This document shows, one piece after another, positions 22,180 through 34,233 of a stretch of DNA of 64,000 bases; position 1 is the stretch's first letter, and each line of letters opens with the position of its first letter. Position numbers and translations under genes: made by a program. The stretch is from Portulaca oleracea (lineage: Eukaryota > Streptophyta > Magnoliopsida > Caryophyllales > Portulacaceae), in the NCBI GenBank assembly GCA_029582165.1, contig CM055889.1, positions 29,938,927-30,002,926 of the forward strand. The letters are read 5' to 3'. The notes beneath the pieces are model-generated. The model was not told the origin of the DNA. It saw only the letters and a program-made list of their open reading frames with translations, and ran no database searches.

Positions 22180-24292
22180 TCTAACCTTACTTTTTCCTTA
22201 TCACCCACTAATGAATTTGATGACAATTGTGAATTTGAGTCTGTATTTGATGAAAATTGCGTTGAGGTTGAGGTTGAGGTTGAGTGTGAGGATACTACGT
22301 TGTGTTCTAATGAGATTGAAATTGTTTCCCCACCTCCCCTTCATGTGATTTGTTTTTCTAAACTCCTTTCTCATGAACCTTAGTTTATAAAGTCTCTAGG
22401 TCTTTTAGGAGGGTATAATTTCCTCACTGATCCCTATAGCACACACCTAGAGGACACGATGCCTAGGAAAGTCATGTATATTCCTACAGTTCATCATTTC
22501 ACTGACTTTTCTAAGGCTTTTGATAATATGTTGAGAGCACTGACGTTTGTTGATGTACTATTGAGATTGTGCTCTTATGTTCACGACTCGGAGATGCATG
22601 CGAGAATGCATGACTTGTTACTACGGGCATTGAATGGTTCTGACATGGTGCCCACCATCTTAAGGTGAGATGGAGTGGTTGTTGCTCCATGGGTGTTTCA
22701 TAACATTGTTCCGAGATTTCATTGTTTGGGTATACTCAGTACCCAACCAGGTAATATCGTTCCTTTTCTTTCTTTTACGGTTAGTGAGTTTGCTTTCTTT
22801 TCTTCTTTTGTTTTCTTTTTGTGTGTTTCTTTTTCTTTTCTTTAGTATGCTTGCTTATCTCTATTCCAATGAGGACATTGTTGGCCTTTTTGTGTGGGAG
22901 TGGGGGTGGCATGCAAGCCAGCTTGTGTTTTTCTTTTGTTTTGTGAGTTTTTCTTTTGTGTGCTAGGTGTTTCTATATGTTTGTTCTAGGTAGATCACTT
23001 AGCCTTTTGATTTTGCTTTTCTTAGTTTTTGCCTAAAATTTGAAAAATTTTGAGTGAAAAAGGAGAAAAAGAGGGTGAAAAACCTCTAAAGTTTTTGTTT
23101 TTCTTTAGTTTTTGCTTGGATTCTAGGATTGTATAGTCAATGCTTCGAAAACTTTCTTAATCTTCTTGAAAGAAACCTGTATGAGCATTATCGTCCTTAG
23201 TTCAAGTATTGTCATGACTCATTTGTTAAGATTCCCTTCGTTAAATGCTTAATGGGATCCTTATTTCTTTCATGTTCTTTTGAAACTGTGAGACTTTAGT
23301 AGACCACTTCCGAAATTGTTGAAAAAGTAAAAGTTAATTAAATTAGAATAATTGGTAAATTGTCGACTAAACCAACAAGGGCCGATGTGAGTGGGCGACA
23401 CTAACACCCCTTAAGCAATTCGTTTGTGTATGGAGCAGCCTGAGTTGGGAGGGTGACCTCTTTTCGGAGGGCCATTCCAAATCCCGAAAAAACCCGACTT
23501 AAACCTTGGAATTGTAGTGTCAAAGTTGGTTCACCAACATGGTTTGACGTGGGTGGTAGCAGCACCCTCGTCCCTTAAGCACTTCGTTTGCGTATGGAGA
23601 GAAACCATGCTGGGAGAGTAAACCCTTTCACGGGCCACGTACAATCTCGAAACATGCCAACTAGGAAAAAAAAAGAGAAAAGAGAAAAAGAAAGAAAAAG
23701 CTTAGGAAGTAATAAATGTGAAGTTTTTCCTTGCGTCTCCTACGGCCCTTACCAAGCCAAGGGCGACACAAGCAAAGGAGGACAACACCTAAATAATCTT
23801 ATTGCTTTGATACAAGCTTGGAATGTGAGTTTGCTCTAGATCAATCAGAATCAATTAGAACACACTTGCACTTGAGTACATAGGATCTTGTTTTGTAGGA
23901 GACGTTTGGGATTCGAAAATCTTAAAGATTGGCAATTTCTTGGATTTGGTGATCTCGGTGTGCTCATATTGGTTCCTTTGGGTTGATTAGTATTGTTTTC
24001 CTTGCGGCGATTGCATGATCCCTTGAGCAAGCAGTTCTTTCTTTCCTTTCTTTTCAAACCTTGTTTTGTTTTTCACTTTCCCTCTCTCCTTTTTCTTTGG
24101 CTTTTGTGGGTATAGCGTCTATAAACCCTCACGAGACCTTCCTCGTCCTCTTGGGCTGCCAAGGGGTTTAAAGGGCTTGTTGCATACGCTAAATGCAACC
24201 GTGATTCCTACGAAAGTGCGTTAGGGTAGTTAGTTTCTTTTTCTTCTTTGTTTTAGTATGCCCGGAGCGAGCAAACCCTTGTGCGGGAGTGT
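22180..24292 (+). other. Element B non-coding 3' region
   Basis: Decayed coding remnants to about 22670, then T-rich DNA. Two related modules at about 23371-23500 and 23540-23670 share CTTAAGCA.TTCGTTTG.GTATGGA, the first with a GTGGGCGACACTAACACCCC stretch. A GGGAGTGGGGGTGG tract lies near 22896-22910, and a polypurine tract (TGCGGGAGTGT) abuts the right LTR. Confidence 0.6.
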
Positions 24293-25537
24293 TGTTCGGT
24301 CTCGTTTCAAGCCGATGTTTTGCTTGTTTTAGTCCCTTGAATATATATTAGTTATGATGAATTTATGTTTTTGTAGGATAATAAAGAGTTACAAGGAAAA
24401 TGAGCTTAATCGAGGCTTTTTAGGGAATCCCAAGCGATTTCCCGAGCCGAGACCCGAAACGGAACTGACCCGGGAATCCTTTCCCCATTTCTGGTGCAAA
24501 ACATGGGCGTAACACCCGCCATATCCCTTGTAGCGGGCACTACAGCCCAAGGAAAGAAGCAGAGGGGAAGGAGGTAGAATGAGGTCGCACCCGCGACTAG
24601 GGTGGTGACACCCGCGACCCTGACTAGTAGCACCCGCAACCTGGTTGGTAGCGCCCGTGACGACTGTTGATGCAAATGTCTGACAATTTTCAGGGTGAGG
24701 TCACGCCCGCAACCTGATTGGTAGCGCCCGCGACCGATCGGGAAACTGCGGAAATTACGCGCGGCTGCTATAATTAATCTTAGGGTTTGGGCTTTGTTTT
24801 TACTCCTTCTATAAATACCCAAATAATTCAGCATCATAATAAATTAGTGTTAGAATTAGAACCAAGTAGTTAGATTAGGATTAGAGTAGAATTAGGTTTT
24901 ATTGCATCTTTCATATCTTGCCTTTATCTTTCATTAAGCTTTCATTGTTCTTCAAGTTTTCTTTTCTTTCATTGTAATCACTTTCTTTTCAATCAATTCA
25001 AGCAATTTTCCAAGTTCTAGCTCTCTCTCTCTAGTTTTCATTGCTACTATGATTCAAGTCTTATTAGTTTAGTCACAAAACTTTCAATCCATCTTTTAGT
25101 GAGGAGGAGGATTAAGAATCACAAATTCTACTTTTAAGTGAGGATTTGGGGATTCTTAGTAATCCAAATCACATCTTCTTGTTTGTTCGGGAGAAGGTTC
25201 GAGGTGAAGGATTCGAGATGAAGAATTAGTGAAGATTTAATGCTTTGAAGGTATAATTTCTTGTTCTCATTAGATTTAGGTTTTCATTCATTGCCTTTAC
25301 TTGCTTCCTTAGATAGAGATTTACTTTATTGTTGAATTTAGGTTTAGTTCATCTTTTTATGCTTTCGTGATAATTGTTATTCTAAATCCATGCTTAGATT
25401 AGTTTAATTCCCTTTCAATTATTTACTGTTTTCCACACTTAAAAACCTTACCAAACCAATTTCTTGATAATCTAACACCCCATCCATGCGGATCGACAAC
25501 CCTTACCTTTCAAAACCACAAAATCTACAACCGAACA
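24293..25537 (+). repeat. Element B right LTR
   Basis: 1245 bp, TGTTCGGTCT..CCGAACA, followed by TSD CAAGG. Palindromic words in U3: GTAGCGGGCACTAC at 24530-24543 and GGTAGCGCCCGYGAC-type units between about 24588 and 24742. A TATA-like box TTCTATAAATACCC near 24808 lies downstream of the words. Intact here, so it shows the pre-insertion state of the site hit by element C. Confidence 0.9.
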
Positions 25538-25939
25538 CAAGGGTTATTCAAGAGGTCATGTCTCATCTCTAAACTTACGATATTGCGAATGTTCAACTCT
25601 AACCAGCACTATTGTTAATATGTATATTAGTTTTCATATTTTATCATAACTATTTTTTCTCCTCAAAGATGTTTTACCATCTTCTTCATATTAATTTTGC
25701 ATTCGTCCACCTTTTAGATTTTATTTCACAATAGATACCATGGACAATAAAACAATGACGCGGACATTCACAGTTTTTCAACAAGTTTCTGCAATTCTTC
25801 ATCACAAGTCTGATGAGGAGTTGACTTTGATTGCTTATATGGTAAACATAGTATCGCAATCTTTTTTCATTTTATTGTTCATGTCTATGTACGAAATAAT
25901 TAACATGTCTTCCTTCTATCACATATATAGGAGAAGTTG

Positions 25940-28900
25940 TGTAAACCCCGAAAAGTTCTATTATCTGTACCGTTAAAATTTCTGATGTGCGTTATTTTCC
26001 GTTTATTTATATGAGTGGTTATCACGTGGAGCTTACAGGACCGCGAGTGAGTCTCTTAGAATTTTTATCGGTCGAATTATATCAGTTAGAGACAGTTTGG
26101 GTATTTGTTAAAATTAATTTGATCAGTTTTGAAAAACTTATTTAGGTAGGGTGTTGGTTTAAGAAAAAGAAAATTTATGGGTAGTGTTACTAACACCTAA
26201 GGTAAATTTGTACTAATTTTACCCTAATTTTCTTCCTCTATAAATACCACATTTGGGACCTCTACCCTTTTTAAAATACTCTAATTCGTTCTCTCTCTCT
26301 CACATTCTTTAGTCGCAATCTTTTTTATTTTATTCTCTCTCTCTCTTCTCTCTCTCCTCCTCCCTCTTCTTTTTCTTCTTCTCCTTTGCTGCTACTGCTG
26401 CTCGACGCCAGCACACCGAGGCAACCACATCATCTTCCACCCCTCCTTCTCCAACCTCATCCCCCTCATTGCACCGTCGGCCACCCCCTACCATTTCTGA
26501 CGCCGACCGGACCACCGCCGCCCTGCTCCGCCGCAAAACCCACCCCGAACCCCTTGTTTTTGGCAGCCCAGAACACCCGATCATCACCTCTCGCCGCCGC
26601 CATTTCTGACGCCACCCTGACCGTCGCTTGCAGCAAACGACGTCATCAACTCAGGCAACGCCCCCAGCACCGACGACCAACACCCTAGCTCCGGTAAAAT
26701 CCATGCCCAGCTCGGCAACACCTCCCACCCCCCTTTGTTTTCCATTGTGGTTTCTGCTTACTGCCGTCCATCGCCACAAATAACCCCGACGCTGAAGACC
26801 TGCGAGCTGCCACCATCGTCGCCGCAGCACCACCGTCAACCACCACAGTCGGTTGCTCTTTCCCCCTCCGCTCAGTAATCTCCTAAAACCCATCCCTTTA
26901 ATGTTGTTCTCTGTTGGGTCATTCATTGTGTGTATGTGTGATTAAAATGTTGTTAATGAAGTGTTTGAGTGTATAAAACAGTAGGGACTACATGTGTAGA
27001 TGGGTTAGTTTTGATGTTTGATAAAAGTGTAATGATCGAACCTTAGAGTTTGAATAACATGTTAATATTTTAGGGTTTTATGAGAAAAACTCACGTGAAA
27101 CTTTGATTGTTTAATGATTGATTAAGCTTAAACATGTTCTTTACTGAGTTATTAATGTTATAAGAGAGTTGCATGTTTTAAAGTTTTAATCTTGCTTGAG
27201 TTTTTAGCATGTTAGGGTTAGTAGTGTTTTGACATGTTATTAGAGGTTGTAATAAGTATTTAGTGCTAATTATATGACAAAGGTGGTTGTTTAAGACCTT
27301 AGACGCATGATTAGGGGTTGGTCTAAATGTTTGAAATAGAAAGGTGGAACTTTGGTTGGTCTTTGGAGCAAGTTCGAGTTAGTATGGATTACTATGTTCA
27401 TAAATGTTCATGTTGGAGTTTTATTGTTAAGAGTGAAAATTATGGTTGTTTTGAGACCCTAGAAACATGTTAGGAACCTTGGTTGAAATGTTTGATGATA
27501 AAGTGTGAATATGGAACCCTAGGGTAAGCTTTTGGAATTATTATGGCTTGTTTTTATGTTTTATGAATAGTAGCATGCAAGGTTTTCATATCTAGGATTT
27601 ATGACGTTAACTTTGGCTAGATGAAGTCTTAAAATGAGGTTAAAGGTGCTCTAAAGTTTTTATTAAGTTTTCATGTTGTTATGTTGTTATATGAGTTAAG
27701 TGTGAGACCTTACTTTAATGTTATTAATGTGGTGGCAATATCATTTATTACTTTAGACGTGTCGTATCGATTTTATTAATATTCTTTTAGAAAAGGTGTG
27801 TTGTGATGTTTGCGTTTTCATGATAGTTACGCTCGTTACATGGCTAACTAACTAATAAGAAAAGGTTAAGGTTAAGGTTGGGGGTAGGGTAGAATTCGTG
27901 CATAACTAATTAACGTACGTCGAGATATTAATTTTAGAAGTTTGTATTCGAATTTTAGATCCGAGCGAGACGGCGTGATAGTTAACTCCCGTGTGTAAGT
28001 GTTGTAGTAAAGAGAACTTGTTCAAGTAATGTCTATGTCCTAATCCCCATTGGGATGCTCTTTTATCTGTTTTGTGATATTAATCTGTTTTATGCAGCTT
28101 GCATCCCGTACGGGGATTTTCTGTGAAATTGGACTGTCTAATTTGGATGTCTGTGAGTTCTTTTCTGAGTTGAGTAAAATGTGATTGTCTTTTAAACTCT
28201 GAGTTTTATTCTGTCGGTTTTGTAAACTGGGTTGGATTTTTGTTTAAAGTCTGACGTCTGAACTTCATAAGATAATAATAATCAAAGTGAAACCATAAGC
28301 GGGTTGTGGATAACAACCCAAAGACCAGGATCTGTTCCTGCAGGGGAGTTATCAAGAGATCGGGGAGTCTCGATATGTTTCTGAGATTGAGTGTGCACAC
28401 GTCTGATTCTGTTTATGGGATTGGTCATCCATATTCTGATTCTGAGTTCTAATATTCTAGGGATAGGATAATCCCGCCCGCATAATAAAATTCTGGTTGT
28501 ATTCTGAGGAAATGATTACTTTGTTTCAGATTTCTGATGTCTTATTCTAAAATTGAAAAGTCAGTTGAGATTTCCGGAACGTTGTGTTTTTCTGAGTTGA
28601 AAGTTGGTACTATTGTTTCTAAGTTCCTTTATTTCTGAACTTTGTTATTTTTGGGTTGAGATTCAAATGAGTTGTGAAAAGGTTTGACTTGTTCTCCTCC
28701 TCTAAATGAATTGAAATGAATTTTAAACTGTTTTGACAGTTAGGGGTAGACATTATTGAGGTTTCCCCCTCATGTTGTGACTGTGAAGGACTATGTGATG
28801 GGAATGGGCTTTAGAAGTGAGGACATTGAAGATAGAAGTTTTGAGAATAAAAATTTAGTTGATGTTTAGAATTGTAGTTTAGTTAATGTTGAGTTTACGT

Positions 28901-29098
28901 TGTTCTAGAATTCGAGGTTCTTTTCGATTGATTAAATTGAAGTTTGTACTTGTTTTGTTGATCTCTATTCTCGCCTTATATCTCTTTGGAGGTACGGCAG
29001 TAATGCCCAAGCTACTAAAAAGGAAAAAAAATGAGTCTTCTGCTGTTAATGTTAGTTTGACTTTGATGTTTCCATAATCGAATTTCCGGGGCGTTACA
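25940..29098 (+). mobile_element. Solo LTR, 3.2 kb (Tekay/Del-like)
   Basis: Starts TGTAAACCCCGAAAAGTTC and ends TTTCCGGGGCGTTACA. The two termini are imperfect inverted copies (TGTAA..CCCCG). Target duplication AGTTG is perfect at 25935-25939 and 29099-29103. A TATA-like box TATAAATACC is near 26237-26250, followed by a C-rich transcribed-leader-like region (26340-26880) and a long T/G-rich tail. Length and termini suggest a chromoviral Tekay/Del-type LTR, which is an inference. ORFs in the C-rich part are compositional. Confidence 0.82.
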
Positions 29099-29164
29099 AG
29101 TTGTATGTACGTAATGCGCCTTATTGCCCGAGCACCTACAAAAATCATGGGTTTTTGTCATTAA

Positions 29165-29854
29165 GGGTGTGTTTTTCGCCAAGCTAGTAATTTTTAAAAT
29201 GACTTTTTAGAAACAATTTACTATAGAAGTGCTTTTTAAAAGTGAACTATTAACTAGTGTTTGGTCACTTATATATACTTATTTTTGCTACTTTAAAACT
29301 CCTTAGATTGAGTATTAAATTCTTTTTATTTTTTCATTTTTCACAATTTATAATACATATTTAATTTTCCTTGTTATATGATTTTATTTTCTATTCTTTT
29401 AAAAAAATACATATAGTGGTTCTCCTCCAAAAATTTTATGTAGTTTATGTAAAATAATTAAATTTAACTTTGAGTAATAAAATCTTATTATTAATCATTA
29501 CCTGTTTTATATTGATAAAGATGAAAATTTAAAATCAATTATTTCAAGAAAATAGAACTTCCTCGCGAGAAATTAGAAATATCTTAAAAATAAAAACAGG
29601 GAAATATATTTTCATTTATAGGAAAGTTCAAAGATATTAGTGGAATTTTTTTTTTTTTTTTGTTCTCTTAATTTCTTAATAGCTCCCAAGAAACTAGAAA
29701 TTAGAAGCTATAAAATGTAGCTTCAACTTTTAGGGGACTTGGGTGCTAATTTTAGCTTCTACGAAGTTGGAAATTATTTTATAAAATATCTTTGTTTGGT
29801 CTAATTTCTACTTTTTTATTTAAAAGTTACCAAAAAGTTTGGCCAAACGTACAC
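29165..29854. mobile_element. MITE, Tourist (PIF/Harbinger)-like
   Basis: 690 bp, AT-rich and non-coding. Terminal inverted repeats are GGGTGTGTTTTTCGCCAAGC and, at the other end, GTTTGGCCAAACGTACAC (imperfect). The target duplication TAA is at 29162-29164 and 29855-29857. Removing it restores an open frame in the RPA-like last exon, which supports the boundaries. Confidence 0.7.
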
Positions 29855-29957
29855 TAAATATTTTCTTAAAGTTCAATATGAACCCTCAATTGAGCTAATC
29901 ACATCCGGAGATTGGGAAGAAGAAGTTACTATGTTCAGATATCAAAATGGTCGTTAG

Positions 29958-31320
29958 TGCTAAATATAATCCCAAAACAGCATCCATCTTAAAGCATGTT
30001 GACATTTAAACATATGTTGTTTCTGATTGAATATATGTTTCATATAGGAAATCAAAGAATTGTCTTTTGTTGCCACCTTATTTGGCGTCTCATATTTAAT
30101 TTAATATTCTGTCTTATTTTAACTATTGATGAACTTATGTTTTTATTGTAGTTTTGTTTTTGTTTGATAAAACAAATGATTTTATTATATACTAGCAAAT
30201 ACCCGGTCGTTGCTCCGAACAAAAAAAAAATACCCGAGCGTTCATATATAAATACATTTAAAAAAATATTGGAGCGTCGCTTGGTACGAATATGATGATA
30301 CATTAAGATGAAATTCAAAAGGCTTAAACAGGGAGAAGCAATTGTTTGATCAAGTAAAACAAAACAATAATAAATAAAAATATAAGTTCAATAATAGTTA
30401 AGATGTGGACGAATAAAAAAACAATTGTTAAGATAAAAGGGAAATTATAAATGAGATGCCAAATGACTGGAGGATAGTTATATGTGGTGAAAATGTTGGG
30501 AAATCACAATAAGATTACGAAATATGAACATGCTAAATTAAGCGGATGTTGTCATAGAATTTATAGCACTAATGACAATTCTGATGCTTCAACACATAAC
30601 TCCTTCTTTCCAATTAACTGATGTGATTAACTCAATCAAGGATCATATCGACCATTAAAATGAGATTTGCGGACAAAAACTCATGATCGTTGTAATTACT
30701 CCGATAATATGACACATAACGAACACAGTGCTTGCAATATGGGATGGAAGGGAGTGATGCTAATTATTTCAGACATAGACATGGTCAGTTAAACAGAAGG
30801 GAATTACAATACTAAATTCACCGTAGAAGCAACCTAAATCACTCCGGAAAAAGAGGTTATGTATTAGACATTGTGTAATTTTAATTTGGGAAACGGTGGC
30901 TATGTAAACAAACCAGCGCCAACATTTATGAAACTTGAGAAAATTTATATTATTTGTGTTAGTTGTTTATGGAAATAAATCAAATAATAGGCACCAAAAA
31001 TTACGAAATCGGGACTAAAAGCTTCCCGGTTCATTTCCCGCCTGCGGTGAATTGGGTCGGGGACTAAAATCAGGATCGGGACCGGGACCAAGACCAAGAG
31101 CAAATTTTTTGTCACGGTCACATCCGAGACCGAAACCTCCAAAAATTGCCGAGATCTCGGTCTCGCTAACCCCTACCTCGCCCATGCATCCCATGAGTAT
31201 AATAACCATAAAACTATGGAAAGTCTCTTGTTTGAAAAAATGATAATATTACGACTGGAGACTTCATAGTCAATAAAAGCACAAATAATATGGAATGGAG
31301 GGCGTAATGCATGAAATATA
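29958..31320. other. Intergenic, TE debris
   Basis: AT-rich. At 30188-30215 the minus strand ends GGGTATTTGCTAGT after a weak hairpin, like a decayed Helitron 3' end. At 30738-30757 (GGGATGGAAGGGAGTGATGC) and 31289-31310 (TATGGAATGGAGGGCGTAATGC) are ends resembling Stowaway MITEs. A GGGACC-rich stretch occupies 31070-31100. No gene. Confidence 0.45.
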
Positions 31321-31584
31321 TTCTCTTTGTTCCATATTGATTGTCACTTAGCTGAATATTACAGGTTTTAATGTCATTATGTAATTGATAATTTTTTATG
31401 TACTACTTTATTAAATATTGTAATATTATACTTTTTGGATAATATTTATGGCTACAAACTTAATTAATTGTATTAATTGTATATAAAATATCATTATACA
31501 TATTGAAAAATTTGTGGTCAAAAATTAAGAATTTGAGTATATGTACAATCTCCAAATACAACAATTAGTATGAAATAGAGGGAG
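31321..31584. mobile_element. Stowaway-like MITE
   Basis: 264 bp with TIRs TTCTCTTTGTTCCATATTGA and, reverse-complemented from the right, CTCCCTCTATTTCATACTAA. It is flanked by TA (31319-31320, 31585-31586). This is the typical plant Tc1/mariner-derived MITE pattern. Confidence 0.65.
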
Positions 31585-31941
31585 TAATTATCTACGCACA
31601 CCATCATAATGACAACATACAACAATGAAGATGAGAGTCGGAAGTTAACCATGAAATTTGTTGGTAAGGCCGCATGGAAGTTAACAATTAAGGAGACGTG
31701 AACAGTGTAGCTTTGTAGTTAATTTTTTAAAATCTACATGGTTAATAGTCAACCTTTTCTTTTTTATTTTATTTTATTTTATAGTAAATATTTTTTTTTT
31801 GAGGGATCGTAAATATTTTTAAGGTTGAGATTGATTGGCATATTAGATTTAACGATCACAATATCTTGTACTTCCTAAAATTCCTCTCAAGGCAGTCAAC
31901 TTGAATCTCCAACTATAATAATAAGATATTATCATACTATA

Positions 31942-32151
31942 GGCCTTATCCTTTGGTTAGGTTGGATATAACTCCCCTAACTTATCCTAACTTATCCTAA
32001 TTTACCCAAACTTATCCAAACCTAACACAATTCCCCAAAAAAGCATCCACCCTGAAAACACAATTCCCCGAAAAAGCATCATAACTTATGCCAACTTATC
32101 CTAACTTATCCATACAAACCTGAAAATAACCTAACTAAAGAACATGGCCTA
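31942..32151. mobile_element. Short MITE, GGCCTTRTYCTTT termini
   Basis: About 210 bp with inverted ends: GGCCTTATCCTTTGGTTAGG on the left, and AACCTAACTAAAGAACATGG plus CC on the right. The interior has repeated AACTTATCC words (31979-32015, 32086-32115). A related end occurs at 40528 (GGCCTTGTTCTTTAAAA). Confidence 0.55.
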
Positions 32152-32844
32152 AATTGGACATATTTTGAATATTGGTACCTCTATAATGTAATTTTACTCC
32201 GTCAATTTGTAACTATCATTTAAAAGATGAAAATAAATTTTTACATTTGTAGTATATATATATAATTTAATACCTATAATGTCACTGTAATGTAATTTGA
32301 CTCCCTTAATGTGTGGTTATTAATGTTCTCAAACATAGGCATGATAATGGAATCAAAATTTATTTTGACTACGCATGTGTGGTTATCAATCAAACTCAAA
32401 CCAATAAGCTGTAAATTAAAGATGTATGATTAGAGTCAAAATTTATTTTGACTACACATATATAACATAACCACATCAAATTTAATAGCAAAATACTGCA
32501 ATTTATTAGGCACCTGGAGAATATGCTTCAAAATATTACAATTATTCAGTCTTGTTGCTATGATTGTTCAGTTTTATTATTATGATTGTTCATCACAATA
32601 TTTTGGAGCATATGCTCCATGTGCATGTAATATAGATTGGGAAAATACTTATTATCTAGAAATGAATGTTCTTTTAAAAAATTAAATTTAAAATATTCAA
32701 AAAATATTATTATTTTTATAGAATCAAGAAACATTTTATTCATAGATCAAGTGGTCATCATTGATAATTACAAAAAAAATAGTTAATGGTATAATTAAAA
32801 AACCAATTAAGTCATATGTATGTTGTATTTTTTTATTGGGAACA
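32152..32844. other. Intergenic AT-rich spacer
   Basis: No coding potential. Loose repeats of TATAATGT.A.TGTAATTT near 32180-32300. It ends at the TSD of element D. Confidence 0.4.
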
Positions 32845-33797
32845 TGAACCGTGTCGGGTTCGGGTTTGAACTCCCTTAGCGGGCTTGAAATCCTGACTTG
32901 GCATTCCCGAGCTAAACCCGGTCACCCGTGCACTTTCGGGAACCATTACACTTTCTTCAAGGGCAGAATGATGAGTGTCGAGCTAGTGTGGCGTCAACGG
33001 GTCATCTTTTGTGGGGGATTCGAGGGGCTCGGGTTTTGTTCCTCCGACCCCGTAGGCCTCGAGATCGTGCGAAGCCATCCCGAGACTAGGAGTTGCTTGA
33101 TATCGAGGTTCGGAAATGGCCTCGGGATGATATTGCGGAAGATGGAGAGGAGTGTAGCAAGGAGACCCTGGGCAACAGGCTGTAGCGCCCGCTACAACCT
33201 GTGTAGCGCCCGCTACCAAGGCCTGGGAGACCGTAGCGCCCGCTACACCTTACGTAGCACCCGCTACGCCCTTGTACGCCAAACCCAAGTGCTGCTCGAA
33301 GCCCATAAAACGCTACCAGCGTTTGCTTCCAGCGACCGGTCACGCCCGCGACGCATGTTTCTGTCGCTGCTGCTGTTGCTGCCGTGTTGCTGGCCTGTCG
33401 CGCCCGCGACCATTCCGTGGCACCCGCGACGGTCTCGAGTCCTGCCGAGTTTTTGAGATCAAAACTACGTAGTTTTGGGGTTTTTTATGTTTAGTATAAA
33501 TACTTTATTTTAGCCTCTTTTCAAGTGAGACTATGTTGATGAATGATATGCTTAAGCATTGTGAGGGTTTCCTCCCTTGTTTCTCTCTCAAAAATCTTGT
33601 TCTTACATATTCCATTTGTGGATGGTGGTGTTGGCAAGTCATTCCTTGTGATTATTTAGTGGATTACCTTGGATAGTCATTGTGGATTGTTAGGCCTTTA
33701 GGTTGTGGAATACCTAGCCACAAGGTCATATCCTTCCTTTATTGTTCAAGTTCCAACTCAAGCTAAATCATCAGTTTCCACACCGCGTCACGCTCCA
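32845..33797 (+). repeat. Element D left LTR
   Basis: U3 has a palindrome cluster at 33181-33430. The TATA-like box AGTATAAATACTTT near 33493-33506 follows it. The leader contains TCTCTCAAAAATCTTG. Confidence 0.9.
33181..33430. repeat. Palindrome cluster in element D left LTR
   Basis: Seven units: TGTAGCGCCCGCTACA at 33181-33196, GTAGCGCCCGCTAC at 33203 and 33233, GTAGCACCCGCTAC at 33254, GTCACGCCCGCGAC at 33339, GTCGCGCCCGCGAC at 33397 (perfect arms, CC centre) and GTGGCACCCGCGAC at 33417. All have the form GTNRCR-CC-CGCKAC. The same words appear in element B. Confidence 0.95.
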
Positions 33798-34233
33798 TTT
33801 GGTATTAGAGCATAAGGTTCTTCATCTAGCTTGAGTTTTTTCCATTGTTCTTGCTAGTATAGTTTTCTATTGTTGGATTTTGGTACTTTGAATGCAAATA
33901 TTGGTGTTCCCCATCCCTTGTGCCTCCAAGTGTATTGGAGAATCTTTGGTTGTATAGTGTTTGTGATTTTTGAAGTATTTTGGAGCTTTGAGGAAGAGTT
34001 GGAAAATTATGCCGACAAGGTTTTTGACAAAATGCTCAAGTGAGAAAAACACAAAGAACCCTTAGCCAAACACAAGCCAACTGCAAAAAAACCCCCAAAC
34101 TCCACAAATATTCCCAAACACATACTATCCCTTACCTTTCCCTCGATATGGATGGTCACGATAATTCCGATCGAGAGGAACCTAACCACCGGAGGAGTCC
34201 TCAAGTCCAAGGTATTGAGACCGACTCGCCACG

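Larger units (their letters stand above)
11231..25537 (+). mobile_element. Element B: LTR element with tRNA-Asp primer site, no pol
   Basis: LTRs start TGTTCGGTCT and end CCGAACA. The left LTR is 11231-11502 plus 19677-20663, split by element C; the right LTR is 24293-25537. The TSD CAAGG is at 11226-11230 and 25538-25542. The primer site TGGCGCCGTTGCCGGGGA (tRNA-Asp type, typical of Athila/Tat gypsy elements) is at 20665-20682. The internal region is only 3.6 kb. It holds one acidic ORF and a long non-coding 3' part, with no protease, RT, RNase H or integrase. It is a non-autonomous element that probably depends on an Athila-like relative. Net LTR lengths are 1259 and 1245 bp. The left copy has a 19-bp insertion near 11254-11272. 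Confidence 0.85.
10516..29957 (+). pseudogene. Replication protein A-like gene, exploded by insertions
   Basis: Plus-strand exon-like blocks resemble the C-terminal OB-fold of plant RPA large-subunit-like proteins. 10516-10631 reads LWRDFVQGESEYLSKHLLQE and ends at GT. 10728-10794 reads LQATPRSRLLSNPPIKDTRN. 11155-11230 reads FYCIVAEIVSIDPILFPAC and continues after element B at 25543 with RYCEC, giving a zinc-finger-like cysteine set. 25735-25841 holds TFTVFQQVSAILHHKSDEEL. The last block surrounds the MITE and holds LPEHLQKSWVFVIKYF, then SIELITSGDWEEEVTMF, with a TAG at 29955-29957. Frames stay open across the TSD-defined insertion sites of element B and the MITE, which supports coding origin. 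The family call is from motif resemblance only. The 5' part is missing at Copia A. Confidence 0.5.

Noticed and set aside
26386..26926. Pro/His-rich and Arg/Gly-rich ORFs on both strands
   Set aside because: They lie in the C-rich leader region of the solo LTR at 25940-29098, and open frames there follow from composition.
32851..33456. 201-codon plus-strand ORF with repeated SARY words
   Set aside because: It reads through the palindrome cluster of element D's LTR, and the repeats come from GTAGCGCCCGCTAC units.
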